Shown here: positions 59,568 to 64,000 of the stretch, piece after piece
How the letters are laid out: each line of letters begins with the position of its first letter
Numbering within the stretch: the stretch's first letter is position 1
DNA from: Gemmatimonadota bacterium
GTDB taxonomy: Bacteria; Gemmatimonadota; Gemmatimonadetes; Longimicrobiales; Gaopeijiaceae
Assembly (NCBI GenBank): GCA_016873995.1
Contig: VGVR01000008.1
Coordinates: forward strand, 1 to 64,000
Direction: 5' to 3'
Length of the DNA stretch: 64,000 nt
Made by a program: the position numbers and the translations under genes
The notes under the pieces: model-generated
The model's input: the letters and a program-made list of their open reading frames with translations, nothing else
Told to the model about the DNA's origin: nothing
Database searches by the model: none

Positions 59568-59971
59568 GGATTCCTCCAGTGGTTCGAAAGCGATTTTGGG
59601 ACCCCAAAAGACAGCGCCGGGCTTGGTGGCGCAATAGGCTGAGTCCTTCCAAGCAAGTGCGGCGAGCGCGAGGGCTCCGGTGCCGGACACGGCCGCCTCC
59701 GGTCATCGGCGCCGTCGTGCTGCCCAATGATTCCGAGGGTCGCCGGAGGGCGACACACCTGGGCGTCCTGTCCGGGCGGGCTCGAGCGCCTCTCCGGCCG
59801 TCGCCCTGCCGAAGGCCACCAGTAACCCCGCCCGCACCAGACCAGCCACGTAGTCTGGATTGGAGCCCCACGCTCTTGCCGCCGCCGGCACCGCCCAATA
59901 GCCTCACCGATATCGGACCACCCTGAACCGGGTCGATCGATACCCGCAGTCCGCCGACAGGAGACGCTGCC
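59568..59971. other. 404-bp divergent intergenic region
   Basis: No gene is supported here. The left end has the palindrome at 59594-59609. The right end has AGGAGA 9 nt before the quinoprotein ATG. I did not find a promoter I trust for either divergent gene; the rest is GC-rich without visible structure. Confidence 0.6.
59594..59609. promoter_or_regulatory. 16-bp palindrome upstream of the propeller-cytochrome operon
   Basis: TTTTGGGACCCCAAAA is an inverted repeat with perfect 7-bp arms and a 2-bp centre, 26 bp before the propeller gene ATG. The A/T ends stand out in the GC-rich gap. It could be an operator; the binder is unknown. Confidence 0.4.
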
Positions 59972-62065
59972 ATGAGGAACCACCAGGGCTGGCGTCGCCA
60001 GCTGCCGATCGCGTGTCTTACGCTCGTGCTGGGCGCCATGGCGCTCCCCCCGGCCGCGCTCGCGCAGGGTCCTGGGGTCGAGAACGGCATCTGGACGTAC
60101 CTCGGTGGTGACGCGTGGCATACACGCTATACGCCCGCGACCGAGATCACGGCCGATAATTTCGACGATCTCACGATGCTTTGGCGCTTCAATGCCGCCA
60201 GCTTCGGGCCGAGCACTCCTCGCGCGACGCCGACGTACACGGGTGACAAGCTGATCACGGTGACCGGCGAGCGCCGGCACGTGATCGCGTTGGACCCCGC
60301 CACCGGTGAGGTACTGTGGAGCTTCGCGGAGCCGAACACGCACCGCTTCGAGTACTCGATGCGCAAAGGTTACGGGAAGGGCGTCGCCTACGCCGAGGTG
60401 CCGGGACGAGGCGGCGTGGTCTTCATCTCGACGCCTGGTTTCTTCCTGTGGGCGTTGGATGCCGACACGGGCCGGCCGCTCGAGGACTGGGGTGAGCCGA
60501 TCCCGATCCCCGGCTTCTCGCAGACGGGCGGCGTCGACCTCGTCGCAGACCTGATCGCCGACTGGGGTCCCTGGCAGCGTTGGCGGGGCGGCGCGTATGA
60601 CGCGAACATGGGCATCCCGCGCGAGATTGGATTCATCACGTCGTCTTCACCGCCGATCGTGGTGAACGGCACCGTCGTGGTGAGCAACTCCGCCGAGCAG
60701 GGCTACAACCAGACGCGCATCGAGAACGTGCCCGGGGACATCCTGGCGTACGACGCGGCCACGGGCGACTTCAAGTGGAAGTTCCACGTGATCCCCCGAC
60801 CTGGTGAGTTCGGGCACGAGACGTGGGAGAACGACGCGTGGGAGTGGACGGGCGACGTCTCGTCGTGGGCGCCCATGTCGGCGGATCCCGAGCTGGGGCT
60901 CGTCTACATCGTGACGAACGGCGCGACGATCGACTTCTACGGCGGCTTCCGCCCCGGCGACAACCTCTTCAGCACGAGCGTGATCGCGCTCGACGTCGAG
61001 ACGGGCCAGCGCCGCTGGCACTATCAAATGGTCCACCACGACATCTGGAACTACGACACGCCGGTGCCGCCCGTCTTGATGGACGTAACGGTGAACGGGC
61101 GGTCGATCAAAGGGCTGTTCCAGGCGACCAAGACGGCGAACCTGTTCGCGCTCGACCGCGAGACGGGCGAGCCCATCTGGCCGATCGCGGAGCGGCCGGT
61201 TCCGCCGTCGCGCGTGCCCGGGGAGAAGATGGCGGCGACGCAGCCGTTCCCGACGCGTCCCGCGCCGTACGATCTGCAGGGGCGCGACGAGTCGATGCTC
61301 ATCGACTACACGCCCGAGATTCGGGCGCGCGCGCTCCAGCTCGCGCGCGACAACAACCTCTTCGTGCCGATGTACAACCCGCCCACGACGGTGAATGACC
61401 CGGCGGGCCCCGCGATGGTCTGTCCGAGCGACGGGGGCGGCACGAACACGACCGGCAACGACGCGGCCGACCCCCGAGCCGGGGTGATCTTCATCACGAC
61501 CCAGAGTCGCTGTTCGGAGCAGGTCGTGATGCCCGCGAGGGAATCGCCGCTCGACAACCCCGAGCAGACCGGAACCACCTATGCCGATTGGTCGAGCGCG
61601 CGCGGTGGGGGCGGACGTGGTGCGGTGACTCTCGACGGCCTCGATCTCTGGAAGGCGAACGCCGGCAGCATCGTCGCGATCGACCTGAACACGGGTGAGC
61701 ACCTGTGGAGGATCCCGAACGGAGATGCGCCCCAGGCGGAGCAGGATGCGATCCGCAATCATCCGCTGCTTCAGGGTGTGCCGAACGTGCAGGTGAATCG
61801 CGGGCGCTCGGGGCTCGTGGCGATGGTGGCGTCGCCGAACCTGCTCTTCGCGTCGGGGCAGACCGCGGACAATGCGCCCAAGCTGTTCGGGATCGACAAG
61901 CGCACCGGACGGCGCGTGGGGGAGATCCCCATTCCCGCCATCAGCGGATTCGGCATGTCGAGCTGGGTGCACAACGGCCATCAGGTCATTCTGGTGCAGC
62001 TCCCGGACGGCCTGGCCGCATTCGGGCTGCCGGCGGCGGTGCCTAGCGCAGGAGCTGCGCACTGA
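59972..62065 (+). CDS. Exported PQQ-type quinoprotein (pyrroloquinoline quinone-like beta-propeller enzyme)
   Basis: The 697-residue protein has a signal peptide (cleavage near ALAQGP, residue 32) and an eight-bladed propeller of the quinoprotein dehydrogenase family. Blades include VIALDPATGEVLWSF, DILAYDAATGDFKWKF, VIALDVETGQRRWHYQ, LFALDRETGEPIWPI and IVAIDLNTGEHLWRI, with TLMW..N near the start. There is no CxxCH, so it needs a separate cytochrome acceptor. The divergent diheme cytochrome operon is a candidate partner. The substrate is unknown. Confidence 0.87.
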   Translation: MRNHQGWRRQLPIACLTLVLGAMALPPAALAQGPGVENGIWTYLGGDAWHTRYTPATEITADNFDDLTMLWRFNAASFGPSTPRATPTYTGDKLITVTGERRHVIALDPATGEVLWSFAEPNTHRFEYSMRKGYGKGVAYAEVPGRGGVVFISTPGFFLWALDADTGRPLEDWGEPIPIPGFSQTGGVDLVADLIADWGPWQRWRGGAYDANMGIPREIGFITSSSPPIVVNGTVVVSNSAEQGYNQTRIENVPGDILAYDAATGDFKWKFHVIPRPGEFGHETWENDAWEWTGDVSSWAPMSADPELGLVYIVTNGATIDFYGGFRPGDNLFSTSVIALDVETGQRRWHYQMVHHDIWNYDTPVPPVLMDVTVNGRSIKGLFQATKTANLFALDRETGEPIWPIAERPVPPSRVPGEKMAATQPFPTRPAPYDLQGRDESMLIDYTPEIRARALQLARDNNLFVPMYNPPTTVNDPAGPAMVCPSDGGGTNTTGNDAADPRAGVIFITTQSRCSEQVVMPARESPLDNPEQTGTTYADWSSARGGGGRGAVTLDGLDLWKANAGSIVAIDLNTGEHLWRIPNGDAPQAEQDAIRNHPLLQGVPNVQVNRGRSGLVAMVASPNLLFASGQTADNAPKLFGIDKRTGRRVGEIPIPAISGFGMSSWVHNGHQVILVQLPDGLAAFGLPAAVPSAGAAH

Positions 62066-62280
62066 GGACGAGGGCGATCGTTGCCAATTTGCCGACGACA
62101 TCGTAGTCGGGCGTTGCCGTCGACGTCCGTCGACGTCCCGCGCCTTCGTCCGGAGGGTGCCGCGTCCGGGAAACTGTTTCGGGTGAAGTGCCCCGTCGCT
62201 CTGGTTCGCCGGCGATCCGAACGCTAGTCTCCCGCGCTCGTAATCGCCGGGACCGGATGGATCCCTGACCGGAGGCTCGA

Positions 62281-63882
62281 TTGTCGCAGCACGGCACGCA
62301 GGAGCAGTGGGCAACGCGATTGGGCGTGATCCTGGCGGTCGCCGGCTCCGCCGTCGGCCTGGGCAACTTCCTGCGCTTCCCCGGCCAGGCCGCGGCCAAC
62401 GGCGGCGGGGCCTTCATGATCCCGTACTTTGTGGCGCTGCTGCTGGTGGGGATCCCGATCGGGTGGGCCGAATGGACCATGGGCCGCTACGGGGGCCGCA
62501 AGGGATTCCACTCCTCGGTTTCGATTCTCGGCGTCTTCGGTCGAGGCCCGGCCGGCCGCTACCTCGGCGTGCTGGGTGTGCTGATTCCGCTCGCGGTGTC
62601 GTACTACTACACGTACATCGAGGCCTGGTGCTTGGCGTACTTCTGGAGCTTCGCCACCGGCGGAATCGGCATCGATGCCGCCGCGCCGATCGCCGACCAG
62701 ACGGCGCGAGCCTCACAGGTGTACTCCGACATGACCGGCCGTGCCGCGAACGGGATCATGACCGGCGGCACACTCGAGACGTTCATCTTCTGGGTGCTCG
62801 CGTTCTCGGTGAACATCTGGCTGGTATTCCGCGGCATCTCGAAGGGAATCGAGAAGTTCGTCAGCTACGCGATGCCGTTGATGGCGGTCTGCGCACTCAT
62901 CGTGCTCGCACGGGTGCTGACGCTCGGCACGCCCGACCCGGCGCTCCCCGACCAGAACGTGGTGAACGGCTTGGGCTATATGTGGAACCCGGACTTCTCC
63001 GCATTAGGCAACGCGCAGACGTGGCTGGCCGCAGCCGGCCAGATCTTCTTCAGTCTGTCCGTCGGCTTCGGCGTGATCATCAACTATGCATCGTACCTGC
63101 GGAAGAAGGACGACGTCGTGCTCTCGGGCCTCACCGCTTCGGCGACCAACGAGCTGTTCGAAGTCGGGTTCGGCGGCCTCATCACGGTGACCGCCGGCTT
63201 CGTCTTCCTGGGCGCGGCCAACATGGCGGGCGCGGTGCAGGGCGGCACGTTCGGCCTCGGGTTCACCACGCTGCCGGTGGTCTTCGCGCAAATGGGCGCC
63301 TTCGGAAACTTCATCGGCGCCACTTTCTTCTTCATGCTCTTCCTCGCGGCCATCACCAGCTCGATTTCGATGTATCAACCGAGCCTGGCGTTCTTCCAGG
63401 AGTCGCTCGGCTGGACGCGCCGCGCGTCCACGCTGCTCATGACGTCGGTGTGTATCGTCGGCTCGTTCCTGGTGATGTACTTCTCCGAGGGCGGCATCTT
63501 CTGGTCCACGATCGATGAATGGGTCGGGACGCTCCTCATCTTCGTTCTGGCCATGGTGCAGATCATCCTGTTCAGCTGGGTGTTCGGAATCGATCGGGGC
63601 TTCGAAGAGGCGCACCGTGGAGCTCATATCCGCATCCCGGGCTTCTATCGCTTCATCATGAAGTACGTCACGCCGACGTACCTGCTGGTGATCTTCGCGT
63701 TCTTCTGTGTCGGCAACCTGCCGGCCTGGATCCGGTCGGTCGCTGAGGAGCCGCTGAGACAGGGCGCGGTCGGGCTCATTCTCGCGACGATCGCGTTGCT
63801 GGTGGTGTGCGCGCGCATCGGCGCCAAGCGATGGGCCGAACATGGACTCGACATCGACGGCCGCGAGCCGGCAAAGGACTGA
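62281..63882 (+). CDS. Sodium-dependent symporter of the NSS (SNF) family
   Basis: The 533-residue protein has about twelve membrane helices and the NSS helix-1 signature AVAGSAVGLGNFLRFPGQAA, plus GGGAFMIPYF and the unwound helix-6 region FFSLSVGFGVIINY. It imports amino acids or related compounds with sodium. The start is TTG 62281 with GGAGG at 5 nt. A 36-residue membrane protein follows 2 bp downstream, the arrangement of MetP-MetS, so methionine or alanine are candidate substrates. Confidence 0.92.
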   Translation: MSQHGTQEQWATRLGVILAVAGSAVGLGNFLRFPGQAAANGGGAFMIPYFVALLLVGIPIGWAEWTMGRYGGRKGFHSSVSILGVFGRGPAGRYLGVLGVLIPLAVSYYYTYIEAWCLAYFWSFATGGIGIDAAAPIADQTARASQVYSDMTGRAANGIMTGGTLETFIFWVLAFSVNIWLVFRGISKGIEKFVSYAMPLMAVCALIVLARVLTLGTPDPALPDQNVVNGLGYMWNPDFSALGNAQTWLAAAGQIFFSLSVGFGVIINYASYLRKKDDVVLSGLTASATNELFEVGFGGLITVTAGFVFLGAANMAGAVQGGTFGLGFTTLPVVFAQMGAFGNFIGATFFFMLFLAAITSSISMYQPSLAFFQESLGWTRRASTLLMTSVCIVGSFLVMYFSEGGIFWSTIDEWVGTLLIFVLAMVQIILFSWVFGIDRGFEEAHRGAHIRIPGFYRFIMKYVTPTYLLVIFAFFCVGNLPAWIRSVAEEPLRQGAVGLILATIALLVVCARIGAKRWAEHGLDIDGREPAKD

Positions 63883-63884
63883 CA

Positions 63885-63995
63885 ATGACGCCACTCGGTT
63901 GGGTCTTCTTGGTCCTGTCCACCGCCTTCGTGTGGGGTCTCACGGGCTGGTGCTTCTACAAGGTCCTGACGTACAAGGAAGAGAACGAAGGGTGA
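63885..63995 (+). CDS. MetS-like small subunit of NSS transporter
   Basis: The 36-residue protein is one membrane helix (MTPLGWVFLVLSTAFVWGLT..CFYKVL) with a charged C-terminus (TYKEENEG). It matches the layout of the MaAIMP small subunit that accompanies methionine/alanine NSS importers. Its ATG is 2 bp after the transporter stop, in the same operon. The short length is normal for the family. The gene is complete: its TGA ends at 63995. Confidence 0.8.
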   Translation: MTPLGWVFLVLSTAFVWGLTGWCFYKVLTYKEENEG

Positions 63996-64000
63996 CGCGG

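Noticed and set aside
59579-59926. 115-codon plus-strand frame in the quinoprotein gap
   Set aside because: Arg/Pro-rich composition without structure, and it crosses the palindrome upstream of the propeller gene.
60647-62314. 555-codon minus-strand frame opposite the quinoprotein
   Set aside because: Arg-rich shadow of the propeller gene.

Overview
The window is a high-GC, gene-dense chromosomal segment with short gaps, many 1-8 bp start/stop overlaps and several TTG or GTG starts. Its gene content (Gld-type ABC exporter, DUF4837 lipoprotein, Ser/Thr kinase with a beta-propeller sensor, nucleotide translocase, many exported quinoprotein/propeller enzymes) suggests a free-living, diderm, respiring bacterium. 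My best guess is Gemmatimonadota or a near relative; this is inferred from content only. I support 57 protein genes and one tRNA. Apart from the tandem repeat at 54316-54520 I see no mobile element, CRISPR array or rRNA.

Layout. 1-4492 (minus): a nucleotide translocase cut by the window edge and a MacAB-like tripartite exporter. 4590-10359: a light-response module. A CarH/LitR-type MerR regulator with an intact B12-binding domain is divergent from an SRPBCC protein, a DUF2177 membrane protein and a class II photolyase. Downstream of the regulator lie an SDR-DUF2867 protein and a small outer-membrane barrel. A 46-bp dyad covers both -35 boxes of the divergent promoter. A second 47-bp dyad with the same half-site lies upstream of the barrel gene. 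10371-17433: housekeeping genes (cysteine synthase, cold shock protein, FkbM and homocysteine methyltransferases, threonine aldolase, MsrA, DUF72) and an unknown two-HTH protein. 17673-21801: a GldA / GldF-GldG fusion / DUF4340 operon.

21845-25450: a porin, an FMN-binding protein with a flavinylation motif and a 4-TM DUF4405 protein form an operon behind a Fur-like palindrome, divergent from hemB. 25466-33946 (minus): ALDH7, DnaE, a DUF4837 lipoprotein and an M3 oligopeptidase. 34049-44938 (plus): Ser/Thr kinase, CDF zinc exporter, an extremely acidic small protein, rhomboid, PIG-L deacetylase with an altered AHPDDE motif, dienelactone hydrolase, beta-lactamase-fold lipoprotein, and a patatin-POTRA-barrel protein. 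45088-48059: tRNA-Ile, a membrane adenylate cyclase, and a fumarylacetoacetase-like lipoprotein.

48129-54185 (minus): a cupin, a lipoprotein, and a periplasmic PaoABC-like molybdenum hydroxylase operon carrying an extra SuoX/YedY-like molybdoprotein. 54316-54520: five imperfect ~46-bp repeats. 54719-63995: a secreted PEPQ protein, peptidase T, a truncated MBL-fold protein, a diheme cytochrome plus propeller operon facing a quinoprotein gene, and a sodium symporter followed by a 36-residue MetS-like subunit.

The two most interesting items are the paired CarH-type dyads, which point to a light regulon including an outer-membrane protein, and the Fur-box porin/flavinylated protein/4-TM operon, a candidate iron-linked electron conduit.
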